In this document: one piece after another, positions 1-8,184 of the stretch
Position numbering within the stretch: position 1 is the stretch's first letter
How the letters are laid out: the number at the start of each line of letters is the position of its first letter
NCBI RefSeq assembly: GCF_014652315.1
Contig: NZ_BMYO01000005.1
Span: forward strand, 248,001-312,000
From: Jeongeupia chitinilytica
Lineage (GTDB): Bacteria > Pseudomonadota > Gammaproteobacteria > Burkholderiales > Chitinibacteraceae
DNA length: 64,000 nt
Reading direction: 5' to 3'
The notes under the pieces: model-generated
The model's input: only the letters and a program-made list of their open reading frames with translations
What the model was told of the DNA's origin: nothing
Databases searched by the model: none
Position numbers and translations under genes: made by a program

Positions 1-581
1 AATAGTTCTCGATGTTCATGCCGCCCCGTTCGAGTAGCGGGTGGCCATCGCGGACCGCGCAGAGGAAATCGTCGCAAAACACCCGTCGCTGGTATATCCC
101 GGCCGGTGCGCTGCGGGCGACGCCAAACGCCAGGTCGACACCGTCGCGGGCGACCGTGTCCAGCGTGTCATCGTTCCAGCCGGAGATTTCCAGCATCAGT
201 CCCGGCGCCTGCTGACGCAGGTGGACGAGCACATCCGGCAGCAGCGAACAGATGACATTGCTGGTGATGGCCAGCCGGAACGTGCCCGAGGCCCGTGCCG
301 GATCGAAACGCACCGGCGCAATCAGTGCCGACATCTGCGCCAGAATGCATTGCAGCGGCTCCCGCAAATGCTCGGCGCGGGCGGTCGGCATCATCCGGTT
401 GCCGTGCCGGACGAAGAGCGGGTCGTCGAAAATCGTGCGCAAGCGCGCCAGCGAACGGCTCATTGCCGATTGGGTGACGCCGCAGGCGTCGGCCGCAGCC
501 GTAACGCTGCCGTGACGCAGAAGCTGGTCGAAGGTCAGCAGAAGATTGAAGTCGACTTGATGGAGGGCCGGTGCCGGCATG
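1..581 (-). CDS. LysR-family transcriptional regulator (3' end cut by window edge)
   Basis: The 193 visible residues begin with a LysR-type helix-turn-helix (about residues 10-65; FNLLLTFDQLL, AAADACGVTQSAMSRSLARLR, then DPLFVRHG), followed by the first part of the effector-binding domain. The F-LL-TFD-LL opening and the DPLFVR motif resemble the NodD/PnbR-like branch of LysR proteins. The start is the ATG at 581. The C-terminal third lies outside the window, so the ligand pocket cannot be judged. It is transcribed away from the NTF2-like pair at 783-1651 and could regulate it, as LysR proteins often act on divergent neighbours. The target is inferred from position only. Confidence 0.9.
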
Positions 582-663
582 CGATTGTCCCGGGGCGTTG
601 TTCGGTCTTGGATCGTCGTGAGCGGGGAGCTCGGCTTTCCGGTCATGCGTTACGCGCATGACC

Positions 664-770
664 TGTATCGCGGTGGTGGCATGGTTCGTATGCCATTGGC
701 TTATTAGAGTGCATCGTATCCGGTTCGCCCTTGCGAGCCGATGCAGTTGTCCGATGCACTGCGCGATACA
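664..770. promoter_or_regulatory. Nested inverted repeats between the LysR gene and the NTF2-like pair
   Basis: Two 9-bp perfect inverted repeats are nested here: TGTATCGCG at 664-672 with CGCGATACA at 762-770, and AGTGCATCG at 708-716 with CGATGCACT at 752-760. They lie in the 201-bp gap between divergent genes, where LysR operators are expected. LysR boxes are usually shorter T-N11-A dyads, so this could instead be a folded leader, or chance. No convincing -35/-10 pair was found. Confidence 0.3.
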
Positions 771-782
771 AAAGGGGAAACG

Positions 783-1205
783 ATGAAAACGGTACTGATG
801 GCGCTGGCGGGCTTGAGTCTGGCTGGGCCAGTGCAGGCAGGTCGGAACGATGACGAGGCCGCGATCCGGCAGGTGGCAAACGATTATCTGGCGAGCTGGT
901 CTGCCGGCGACGGCAAGAAAATGACCGCATTGCTGCATCCCAAGGTGGTCAGGCGCAGCTTGCCGGCGGCACCGGACGCGACACTCGTCGACATCAATGC
1001 AGGTGCGCTGGTTGCGGCGACCGCCGCCGGGGACGGCAAGCCCGTCGCGGGTGAAAAACCGCCGCTGGCGGTGAACGTACTCGATGTCTATGGCAATGCC
1101 GCGGTCGCCAAGGTGACCGGAAGCCAGTGGGTCGAATACCTGCAACTGGGGCGTGTGCAGGGAAGCTGGAAAATCATCAACGTGATGTACGGAGCACGCC
1201 AATGA
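783..1205 (+). CDS. Secreted NTF2-like (lumazine-binding-2 type) protein, copy 1
   Basis: A protein of 140 residues. Residues 1-19 form a signal peptide ending VQA, so it is probably periplasmic. The rest matches the small NTF2-like/Lumazine_bd_2 fold: an N-terminal helix with the pattern DYLASWSAGD, then LHP, and a C-terminal strand pair holding WVEYLQLG and GSWKIINV. The start at 783 is preferred over an upstream in-frame ATG at 741 because it follows an AAAGGGGAAA ribosome site and begins the signal peptide. Its stop overlaps the next start (ATGA), so the two are translationally coupled. Many members have no known enzyme activity, and no function is assigned. Confidence 0.75.
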   Translation: MKTVLMALAGLSLAGPVQAGRNDDEAAIRQVANDYLASWSAGDGKKMTALLHPKVVRRSLPAAPDATLVDINAGALVAATAAGDGKPVAGEKPPLAVNVLDVYGNAAVAKVTGSQWVEYLQLGRVQGSWKIINVMYGARQ

Positions 1206-1651
1206 AGCGGCTGAATGCAGCAGGTCTGGCGTTGGTCATGGGGGCGGCCAGCCTCGGGGCCAACGCGGTGCCGTGCGAACCCGAGACCTGCACCGCGCTC
1301 AAGGCGGTGGCGCTTGACTACATCGACGGCTGGTATGACGGCAATGCGGCCAGAATGAAGCAGTCGCTGCATCCGCAACTGGTCAAGCGCGCGCTCGGCC
1401 CCGCCGGCAACGAGGGGGCCCTGGACGAAATGGGTGCCGACGGGCTGATTTTTTACACGGGCAAGGGCATCGGTGCGACGACCGATCCGGCGCGACGCCG
1501 TGCCGAGGTGACCGTGCTGGACGTGAGCGGCGACATGGCCGCCGTCAAGGTGGTGGCGACCGACTGGGTCGACTACCTGCAGATGGGGCGCTTCGGCGCG
1601 AACTGGAAAATCGTCAATGTGGTGTGGGAGCGGCATCCGCCGGGCAAATAA
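1202..1651 (+). CDS. Secreted NTF2-like (lumazine-binding-2 type) protein, copy 2
   Basis: A protein of 149 residues with an N-terminal signal peptide ending about residue 20 (GANA). It is a diverged paralogue of the gene before it: both share the DYxxxWYDGN/DYLASWSAGD helix, the LHPxxVxR motif and the C-terminal WVDYLQMG...NWKIVNV block. Tandem placement with a 4-bp overlap suggests a local duplication and possibly a heterodimer, since NTF2-like proteins are usually dimeric. Two cysteines just after the signal peptide are absent from copy 1. Function is unknown. Confidence 0.75.
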   Translation: MKRLNAAGLALVMGAASLGANAVPCEPETCTALKAVALDYIDGWYDGNAARMKQSLHPQLVKRALGPAGNEGALDEMGADGLIFYTGKGIGATTDPARRRAEVTVLDVSGDMAAVKVVATDWVDYLQMGRFGANWKIVNVVWERHPPGK

Positions 1652-1696
1652 CCGAAGAGGGACCGGTCGCGGCAGCCTTGGCTGCACGGGTTGCCG

Positions 1697-1736
1697 CCAA
1701 AGAAGAGCCCCGGAGCAATCCGGGGCTCTTCTTTGG
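1697..1736. terminator. Bidirectional intrinsic terminator
   Basis: A perfect 18-bp stem (CCAAAGAAGAGCCCCGGA at 1697-1714, complement at 1719-1736) with a GCAA tetraloop. The stem carries A-rich and T-rich ends on both sides, so it can stop transcription from the NTF2-like pair and from the convergent aldo/keto reductase gene. Confidence 0.9.
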
Positions 1737-1755
1737 CAATGAACAGCGAAGCGTA

Positions 1756-2559
1756 TCAGTCCCAGTGCGGGGCGAAATCCGGATTGGCGAGGCGTGCGCT
1801 GCGATCGAGCGTGGCGATTTGGGCCATGTCGTCGTCGCTCAGACGCAGCGCGCCGGCTTCAAGGTTGGCGGCCAGATTGGCGCGCTTGGTCGACGACGGA
1901 ATCACCGTGCAGCCCTGTTGCAGCGACCATGCCAGCGCAACCTGCGCCGCACTGGTGCCGTGGCGTTCGGCGATGCCGGCAATCACCGGGTCGTGCATCA
2001 CCTTGCCGTAGGCAAGCGGCATGTAGGCGGTCAGGTGGATGCCGTGGCTGCGGGCAAAATCGACCAGCTTGCGGTTCTGAAGGAAGGGATGGATCTCGAT
2101 CTGCAAGGTGGCGATGTTGTCGGCGCCGACCGCGGCTATGGCCTGCTGCAGGTGGGCAATGGTGAAGTTCGACACGCCGATTGCACGGGTCAGCCCTTGT
2201 TGTTTTGCTTCCAGCAGTGCAGCCATGTATTCGGCGACCGGGATCGCGTCGGCGGGTGACGGCCAGTGGATCAGCGTCAGGTCGACCTGATCCATGCGCA
2301 ATTTGGCGAGGCTGTCCTTCAGGCTGGGAATCAGCGCATCGCGGCCGAGCGATTCGGTCCAGATCTTGGTGGTGACGAAGAGCTGGTCGCGGGCGATGCC
2401 GCTCTCGGCAATCGCCTGGCCGACGTCGGCCTCGTTGCCGTAGATCTGCGCGGTGTCGATGTGGCGGTAGCCGAGTTCGAGGCCGGTGCGGACCGAGTCG
2501 ATGACGGTCTTGCCTTGCAAGCGGAAGGTGCCGAGGCCGATGGCGGGCATGGTGTTCAT
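1756..2559 (-). CDS. dkgB: Aldo/keto reductase, 2,5-diketo-D-gluconate reductase B type
   Basis: A protein of 267 residues, the usual length for single-domain aldo/keto reductases. The catalytic tetrad is visible: Asp35, Tyr40, Lys65 and His98 (contexts IDTAQIY, TTKIW, LIHWPSP). The NADPH-binding end carries IPSSTKRANL. The motif order and sequence closely match E. coli DkgB, which reduces 2,5-diketo-D-gluconate and also methylglyoxal and other aldehydes in the cytoplasm. The start at 2559 follows a GGAGAA site. It is 26 bp downstream of the MFS gene on the same strand. A dkgB homologue near a YafC-like LysR gene also recalls E. coli. Confidence 0.9.
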   Translation of the reverse strand: MNTMPAIGLGTFRLQGKTVIDSVRTGLELGYRHIDTAQIYGNEADVGQAIAESGIARDQLFVTTKIWTESLGRDALIPSLKDSLAKLRMDQVDLTLIHWPSPADAIPVAEYMAALLEAKQQGLTRAIGVSNFTIAHLQQAIAAVGADNIATLQIEIHPFLQNRKLVDFARSHGIHLTAYMPLAYGKVMHDPVIAGIAERHGTSAAQVALAWSLQQGCTVIPSSTKRANLAANLEAGALRLSDDDMAQIATLDRSARLANPDFAPHWD

Positions 2560-2585
2560 GGTGCGTTCTCCGTTTTGAGGTTTGA

Positions 2586-3785
2586 TCAGCAGTCGGCGGT
2601 GGCCGGCTGCAGGGTCGGGGCGAGTGTGGCGCGACGGTCGAGGCGGCCGCTCAGTACGGTCAGGCCGAAGGCACCGAGGACGATCAGTGCGCCGATCCAA
2701 GGTGTGTGCATCAGACCGAGGTGTTGGACGATCAGTCCGCCGACCGAGGCACCGATCGCGATGCCGACGTTGAAGGCAGCGATGTTCAGGCCCGAGGCGA
2801 CGTCGACGGCATGCGGCGTGTAGTGCTCGGCCTGCTTGACGACGTAGACCTGCAGGGCCGGCACGTTGCCGAAGGCGACCACGCCCCAGGCGAGGATGGT
2901 GGCAACGATCAGCCACTTGCTGGTGGCGGTGAGGGTCAGTACCAGCAGCACGACGGCCAGCAGCAGGAAGATCAGTTTGAGCGAGGCGATCGGGCCGTGA
3001 CGGTCGGCCAGCTTGCCGCCCCAGAGGTTGCCGAAGGCGACCGCGATGCCGTAGACCAGCATCACCAGACTGACCGCGTTGCCGCTGAAGCCGGCGACGT
3101 CCTGCAGGATCGGCGCGAGGAAGGTGAAGGCGGTGAACGAGCCGCCGTAGCCGACCGCCGTCATTGCATAGGCGATCAGCAGGCGCGGCTGGCCGAGCAC
3201 CTGCAGCTGTTGCAGCACCGGTGCCGGCGGCGTGTTGCGGGTGGTGTTCGGCAGCAGCGTGGCGATGCCGGCAATGGCGACCACACCGAGCAGCGACACG
3301 GCGAGGAAAGTCTCGCGCCAGCCGAAATGCTGGCCGATGAAGGTGCCCAGCGGCACGCCGGTGACGAGGGCGACGGTCAGGCCGGTGAACATGATCGCGA
3401 TCGCGCTGGCGGCTTTTTCCTTCGGCACGAGGCTGGTGGCGATGGTCGAGCCGATCGAGAAGAACACGCCGTGCGCCAGCCCGGTGAGGATGCGCGCGAC
3501 GATCAGCGATTCGTAGCCGGGGGCTTGCCACGCCAGCAGGTTGCCGACGGTGAACAGCGCCATCAGCGCCAGCAGCAGCGTCTTGCGCGGCAGCTTGCCG
3601 GACAGCGCGGTCAGGATCGGTGCGCCGATGGCGACGCCGAGCGCGTACAGGCTGACCAGCAGCCCGGCCGACGGCAGGCTGACGTGCAGGTCGGCGGCGA
3701 TGGTGGGAATCAGCCCGACGATGACGAACTCCGTCGTGCCGATGGCGAAAGCGCTGATCGTCAGCGCGAACAGGGCAAGGGGCAT
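2586..3785 (-). CDS. MFS drug/sugar efflux transporter (DHA1 family, YdhP/AraJ-like)
   Basis: A protein of 399 residues with about 12 hydrophobic spans. TM1 carries the GTTEFVIVGLIP signature of the AraJ/YdhP branch of DHA1 transporters, and the TM5-TM6 region has a proline/glycine-rich antiporter-like stretch (GVPLGTFIGQHFGWRETF). It probably uses the proton gradient to export small molecules across the inner membrane; the substrate cannot be read from sequence. The ATG at 3785 follows a GGAG site at good spacing and is preferred to an upstream TTG. Its promoter faces the LysR gene at 3907 across a 121-bp gap, suggesting control by that regulator. Confidence 0.88.
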   Translation of the reverse strand: MPLALFALTISAFAIGTTEFVIVGLIPTIAADLHVSLPSAGLLVSLYALGVAIGAPILTALSGKLPRKTLLLALMALFTVGNLLAWQAPGYESLIVARILTGLAHGVFFSIGSTIATSLVPKEKAASAIAIMFTGLTVALVTGVPLGTFIGQHFGWRETFLAVSLLGVVAIAGIATLLPNTTRNTPPAPVLQQLQVLGQPRLLIAYAMTAVGYGGSFTAFTFLAPILQDVAGFSGNAVSLVMLVYGIAVAFGNLWGGKLADRHGPIASLKLIFLLLAVVLLVLTLTATSKWLIVATILAWGVVAFGNVPALQVYVVKQAEHYTPHAVDVASGLNIAAFNVGIAIGASVGGLIVQHLGLMHTPWIGALIVLGAFGLTVLSGRLDRRATLAPTLQPATADC

Positions 3786-3906
3786 GGTGCTACTCCGCAA
3801 TTGGATACTGTGAGGGGATGCCGTGAAGCGATGCCCGAAGTGTCCCTGTTTTACATTTGCAGATTAAGATGGGTGTGTGGATAAGATATTTGACTGGTAA
3901 TCAACA

Positions 3907-4794
3907 ATGAAGACGACACTCGACGAATTGCAGGCCTTTGTCCGCGTGGTCGACTCGGGCTCGATCAGCGCCGCGGCGGTCCAGCTCGGCCAGACAGTAT
4001 CCGGTGTCAGCCGGGCGCTGGCGCGGCTGGAGACCAAGCTCGACACCACCTTGCTGCACCGGACGACCCGGCGGATCGAGCTGACCGAGGAGGGGCAGGC
4101 GTTCCTGACACACGCCTGCGGCATCCTCGCTGCGGTCGACGCCGCCGAGGAGCAGATGGCGCAGCGCCGGCAGCAGCCGGCCGGGCTGCTGCGCGTCAAT
4201 GCCGCGTCGTCGTTCATGCTGCACGTGATCGTGCCGCTGGTGGGCGAGTTCCGCCGCCGCTACCCGCAGATCCAGCTCGAGCTCAACACCAACGACCAGT
4301 TCATCGACCTGATCGAAGACCGCACCGACGTGGCGATTCGCATCGGCACCTTGCGTGATTCGACCCTGCACGCGCGATCGCTCGGTCGCAGCCGGATCCG
4401 CGTGCTGGCGAGTCCGGCGTATCTGGCCGCGCACGGCACGCCACACAGCGTGGCCGAGCTGGCCGGGCACAGCCTGCTCGGCTTCAGCCGGATCGACCTG
4501 CTGAACCGCTGGCCGCTGCGCGACGACGCCGGCAACGATCTGCACATCCGCCCGGAAGTGGCGGCGTCGAGCGGCGAGACGCTGCTGAGTCTGGCGCTGG
4601 CCGGGGTCGGCATCGTCTGCCTGTCGGACTTCATGGCCACCGCGGCACGGCAGCGCGGCGAGCTGGTCGAGCTGCTGGCCGACGAGGCGCTCGACGTCTG
4701 CCAGCCCATTCACGCGGTCTACTACCGCAACACCCAGCTGGCATCGCGGATCGCGTGCTTTCTCGATTTTCTCGCGTTGGAAATGCGCTGGTGA
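3907..4794 (+). CDS. LysR-family transcriptional regulator, YafC-like
   Basis: A protein of 295 residues with the complete LysR layout: winged helix-turn-helix at about 1-60 (LQAFVRVVDSGSISAAAVQLGQ, then VSRALARLE) and a substrate-binding domain from about residue 90. The stretch around LLRVNAASSFMLHVIVPLVGEFRRRYP and the segment DVAIRIGTLRDSTLHAR resemble E. coli YafC. It is divergent from the MFS exporter and dkgB, its most likely targets. The inducer is unknown. No strong ribosome site precedes the ATG. Confidence 0.9.
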   Translation: MKTTLDELQAFVRVVDSGSISAAAVQLGQTVSGVSRALARLETKLDTTLLHRTTRRIELTEEGQAFLTHACGILAAVDAAEEQMAQRRQQPAGLLRVNAASSFMLHVIVPLVGEFRRRYPQIQLELNTNDQFIDLIEDRTDVAIRIGTLRDSTLHARSLGRSRIRVLASPAYLAAHGTPHSVAELAGHSLLGFSRIDLLNRWPLRDDAGNDLHIRPEVAASSGETLLSLALAGVGIVCLSDFMATAARQRGELVELLADEALDVCQPIHAVYYRNTQLASRIACFLDFLALEMRW

Positions 4795-4797
4795 GGT

Positions 4798-5457
4798 TCA
4801 GCCGGGGATGAAGAAACGCTCGGTCGTTGCGGTCGGCTGGCCGAGGCCGAGTGCGTCGAACAGGGTGCGAGCGAGCAGCAGGTGGCCGTGGGCATTCGGG
4901 TGGTAGACGTCGGCGTGCAGCCAGCCGTTGTCGTGGCGTTCCCAGACCCTGGCATGGTCGACCAGCGGCGCGCCGGTCTCGGCCGCCAGCGCACGCACGC
5001 AGTCGTTGTACGCCGGCAGGTGCAGGCTGCGCGCCGGCATCAGCCCGCCGAGCACCGGCGTCGACGTCTGCAGCACGACTTCGCCGCCCCAGTCGCGGAC
5101 CGCTTCGATCATCGTCAGCAGGTTGGTGCGAAACTCGTCGAGCGGCACCAGCTGGCCGTCGGCCGGGTCGTGGTTGCAGTCGTTCAGGCCGGCGAACAGC
5201 AGCACGACGTCGGGCTTGAAGCGTGCGACGCGGGCAGGGAAGTGCAGTAACAGCTGGCGGGTGGTGTAGCCGGAAAACGCGGTATTGATGACCACGTCGT
5301 CCTGCCGGTCGAGTTCGAAGCGGACGCGTTCGTTGAAGTGTTCGCTGAACGAGCGTGCGCCGAAGGTGTGGACGATGCCGTGGGTGATGCTGTCGCCGTA
5401 GAACAGCCAGGTGACGGGCCGGGCGAGACGGGACTGGATGGCTTGGAAGGATTGCAT
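4798..5457 (-). CDS. SGNH/GDSL hydrolase family protein
   Basis: A protein of 219 residues with the four SGNH blocks: FYGDSITHG with nucleophile Ser23, a block II glycine near FSGYTTRQ, GLNDCN (Asn92 for the oxyanion hole), and DVYHPNAHGH giving Asp183 and His186 as the rest of the triad. The family contains cytoplasmic or secreted esterases and lipases. No signal peptide is visible, so it is probably cytoplasmic. The substrate is unknown. It converges on the LysR gene with a 3-bp gap. Confidence 0.88.
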   Translation of the reverse strand: MQSFQAIQSRLARPVTWLFYGDSITHGIVHTFGARSFSEHFNERVRFELDRQDDVVINTAFSGYTTRQLLLHFPARVARFKPDVVLLFAGLNDCNHDPADGQLVPLDEFRTNLLTMIEAVRDWGGEVVLQTSTPVLGGLMPARSLHLPAYNDCVRALAAETGAPLVDHARVWERHDNGWLHADVYHPNAHGHLLLARTLFDALGLGQPTATTERFFIPG

Positions 5458-5557
5458 GGGCCGGGTTCCGGACGGAAAGGCCCATCATAGGCGGCGTGCG
5501 GTGATGACTGCTTTGCCGGTCTTGCCGAGCCCTGACCGCTGGGCAGTACGGGCAAAG

Positions 5558-5577
5558 GGCGGGCCGGCGGGCCCGCC
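5558..5577 (-). terminator. Possible terminator of the UspA gene
   Basis: An 8-bp GC stem (GGCGGGCC / GGCCCGCC, 4-base loop) lies 10 bp past the stop of the UspA gene, followed on the minus strand by CTTTG only. The short T tract makes this a weak call. Confidence 0.4.
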
Positions 5578-5587
5578 TTGGTCGCGG

Positions 5588-6040
5588 TTACCGGGCGGCG
5601 GGGTCGCGGATCAGCACGACCGGAATCGCCGCTTCGCGGACGACGCCCATGGCGTCGCTGCCCAGTACCAGATGGCGGATGCCGCGCCGGCCGTGGGTGC
5701 CCATGACGATCATGCCGGCTTCCCATTTCTTCGCTTCGGCCAGCACCAGATCGGCGACGGTGCCGCCGTTCTTTTCGCGCAGTTCGGCGTCGGTCGGCAC
5801 GCCTTCGGCTTCGGCGATCTTCACCGCTTCGGCCAGCACTTCGCGGCCGGCCTTGCGGATCGACTCGACGTAGTCGCTGACGTTCACCATGCCGCCGAAA
5901 TCGATGTACACGAGTTGCGGGTCGACGACGTGCAGGAGGCGCAGTTGCGCGCCGAGCCGCTTGGCCAGGCGCAGCGCTTCGCGCAGGCCGTGGTTGCTGG
6001 TGTCGCTGCCGTCTACCGGAACGAGGATGCGGTCATACAT
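5588..6040 (-). CDS. Universal stress protein, UspA family
   Basis: A protein of 150 residues forming one Usp domain. It opens with ILVPVDGSDTS and ends with the ATP-binding signature G-2x-G-9x-G(S/T) (GTHGRRGIRHLVLGS), so it is probably an ATP-binding Usp. These cytoplasmic dimers support survival under stress or growth arrest. The start at 6040 follows a strong AAGGAG site. It stands alone between the GDSL gene and the CorA-like gene. Confidence 0.92.
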   Translation of the reverse strand: MYDRILVPVDGSDTSNHGLREALRLAKRLGAQLRLLHVVDPQLVYIDFGGMVNVSDYVESIRKAGREVLAEAVKIAEAEGVPTDAELREKNGGTVADLVLAEAKKWEAGMIVMGTHGRRGIRHLVLGSDAMGVVREAAIPVVLIRDPAAR

Positions 6041-6187
6041 GGTGGTCTCCTTGGCCGGGTTGTCCCGGGCAGATGAGGTTGCACTCGGAAAGGCCGTTTT
6101 GCACCTTCCCGCCCATAACACCATTAGACGACGGCCGATCCGAACCGACCTTGGTACAGATCAAGGCTTGTGCACGGGGTGCGTGCT

Positions 6188-7198
6188 TCAGCGCGGCCGC
6201 CGTCCGAGTGCCCACACACCGGCAAGCACGGTGAAGCCGACGACCACGGCCACCAGCAGCCAGAATCCGTGCGGGTGGCCGGCCAGCGGCACGCCGCCGA
6301 CATTCATGCCGAACAGCCCGGCAACGATGTTGATCGGCAGGGCCAGCACCGTGACCACGGTCAGCGTGAACAGGGTCCGGTTGGTCTGCTCGTTCAGTTG
6401 TGCGGCCAGTTCCTCCTGCAGCAGCCGCATGCGTTCGACCAGCGACGTCAGGTCGTTCAGGACCAGTGACGACTCTTCGGTCGCCTGACGGAGTTCGAGC
6501 GCGTCGTCATTGCGCAGCCAGACCGGCGGCCGGTTCAGCAGCCGGAACAATGCGCCGGGTTCGAGGGCCAGCAGCCTTTGCAGCCTGACCAGCACGCGGC
6601 GCGTGGCGGCCAGCTCGGCGCGTTTGTCGTTCGGGCGCTGCGCCAGCAACCGATCCTCGATCAGGTCGATCTTGCCGCTGGTTTCGCGCACGATGCCCAC
6701 CAGCACGTCGGCCTGGTCACGCAGGAGGTGGACCAGCAGGGCTGCGGGCGAGCGGAAGCACTCGCCGTCCCTGACCGATGCCCGCAGCCGGTCGATCGAG
6801 CGGAGCGGCTTGGTTCTCGCCGTCACGAGCATGCGCTGCTGCGTGCAGACCCAGAGCGTGGCGGTTTCCGAGGCGGCAGTGCCGAAGCTGAACACCACGT
6901 CGTTGACCACCGCCAGCAAGTCCTCGCCGCTTTGCTCGATCCGCGTCGAGCTCGAACCTTCGTGCTGCGCGTCGTAGAAGTCGTCGGGCAGGTCGAGATG
7001 GGCACGCAGCCAGCGCTCGCAGCTGGCGTGCGCGAGGTTGAAATGCAGCCAGACGAAGCCGTTGCCGCCGTCGGCGCGGGCAAGCCAGTCGGCGGCCTGA
7101 GCCGAATCCAGCGCCACGCCCGGCCCGCCGGGCCGGAAGTGGTAGCCGCAGACCAGTCCGGGCTGATCCGCGCCGTAGTGGGCCAGACCGGTCAGCAT
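6188..7198 (-). CDS. CorA/ZntB-family divalent cation transporter
   Basis: A protein of 336 residues. A long cytoplasmic N-terminal part with predicted helices (about 1-270) precedes two C-terminal membrane spans. The first span ends in the family hallmark GMNVGG (Gly297-Met298-Asn299). The GMNVGGVP form and the length fit ZntB more closely than CorA, so the substrate may be Zn2+ or Mg2+. It lies 67 bp downstream of ppk2 on the same strand, so it is probably co-transcribed with pit and ppk2; moving a counter-ion for polyphosphate would fit. The start at 7198 has no clear ribosome site. Confidence 0.85.
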   Translation of the reverse strand: MLTGLAHYGADQPGLVCGYHFRPGGPGVALDSAQAADWLARADGGNGFVWLHFNLAHASCERWLRAHLDLPDDFYDAQHEGSSSTRIEQSGEDLLAVVNDVVFSFGTAASETATLWVCTQQRMLVTARTKPLRSIDRLRASVRDGECFRSPAALLVHLLRDQADVLVGIVRETSGKIDLIEDRLLAQRPNDKRAELAATRRVLVRLQRLLALEPGALFRLLNRPPVWLRNDDALELRQATEESSLVLNDLTSLVERMRLLQEELAAQLNEQTNRTLFTLTVVTVLALPINIVAGLFGMNVGGVPLAGHPHGFWLLVAVVVGFTVLAGVWALGRRPR

Positions 7199-7265
7199 GC
7201 GGCGGCACCGTGATGGTCGCCACCGGCGTGGTGACCGCCGCGGCGAGGCGGTGGGGGCGGCCGGT

Positions 7266-8174
7266 TCAATAGATTTCCGGAACGATGATGTTCGCCGGTA
7301 CCGGCTGGCGCAGGTAGTTGGCATGGCGGACGCGTTCGGGCAGCACGACTTCCGGGCGCTCGATCTCGCTGTAGTCGAACTGGTCGAGCAAGTGGTGGAT
7401 GCAGTTGAGCCGGGCACGCTTCTTGTCCACCGCCTGGACGACCCACCACGGCGCTTCGGCAATGTTGGTCCGCTCGAGCATCAGCTCCTTGGCCTTGGTG
7501 TAGGCCTCCCAGCGGCGCCGCGACTCGAGGTCCATCGGGCTGAGCTTCCATTGCTTGATCGGGTCGTGCACCCGGCTGAGGAAGCGCAGGTGCTGTTCGT
7601 CGTCGGTAATCGAGAACCAGTACTTGATCAGCGTGATCCCCGAGCGCACGAGCATGCGCTCGAACTCGGGGACGGTCCGGTAGAACTCCTCGACCTCGTC
7701 GTCGGAGCAGAAGCCCATCACCGATTCGACCCCGGCGCGGTTGTACCAGCTTCGGTCGAACAGCACGATTTCGCCGGCGGCCGGCAAATGGGGGACGTAG
7801 CGCTGGAAATACCACTGCGTGCGTTCGCGGTCACTCGGCGACGGCAGCGCGACGACGCGGCAGACGCGCGGATTCAGCCGCTGGGTGATGCGCTTGATCA
7901 CGCCGCCCTTGCCGGCCGCGTCGCGGCCTTCGAACAGGATGACGATCTTGCGGCGATGGTGGACTACCCAGTCCTGCAGCTTGACGAGCTCGCGCTGCAG
8001 CCGGAACAGTTCGCGGAAGTACCGTGCGCGCTGAAGTTTCTCCTCCAGCGGACCGGTGTCGGCCTCGCCGTCCGGATCGACTGCCAGCCGGTCTTCGATC
8101 TCCATTTCCAGCTCTTCGTCGTAATCGTCGATCAGCTCGCGTTCGATGCGGCGCTGCAGTTCGTCCTGATTCAT
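7266..8174 (-). CDS. ppk2: Polyphosphate kinase 2 (PPK2, single-domain)
   Basis: A protein of 302 residues with one PPK2 domain. The Walker A motif GRDAAGKG is at 83-90, the Walker B/lid region FDRSWYNRAGVE begins at 139, and conserved KYWFSI and KQWKLSPMD follow. Single-domain PPK2 enzymes phosphorylate nucleoside diphosphates from polyphosphate, or run in reverse. The N-terminus is acidic (many Glu/Asp in residues 4-45). It starts 10 bp after the phosphate transporter gene, linking phosphate import to polyphosphate use in one transcription unit. Which class (ADP or AMP/GDP preference) cannot be fixed without comparison. Confidence 0.92.
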   Translation of the reverse strand: MNQDELQRRIERELIDDYDEELEMEIEDRLAVDPDGEADTGPLEEKLQRARYFRELFRLQRELVKLQDWVVHHRRKIVILFEGRDAAGKGGVIKRITQRLNPRVCRVVALPSPSDRERTQWYFQRYVPHLPAAGEIVLFDRSWYNRAGVESVMGFCSDDEVEEFYRTVPEFERMLVRSGITLIKYWFSITDDEQHLRFLSRVHDPIKQWKLSPMDLESRRRWEAYTKAKELMLERTNIAEAPWWVVQAVDKKRARLNCIHHLLDQFDYSEIERPEVVLPERVRHANYLRQPVPANIIVPEIY

Positions 8175-8184
8175 CGTCGTCTCC

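Noticed and set aside
1756..3531. Possible fusion of aldo/keto reductase with an N-terminal extension
   Set aside because: The upstream part is an out-of-frame reading of the MFS gene and is Arg/Pro-rich; the reductase has its own start and ribosome site at 2559.
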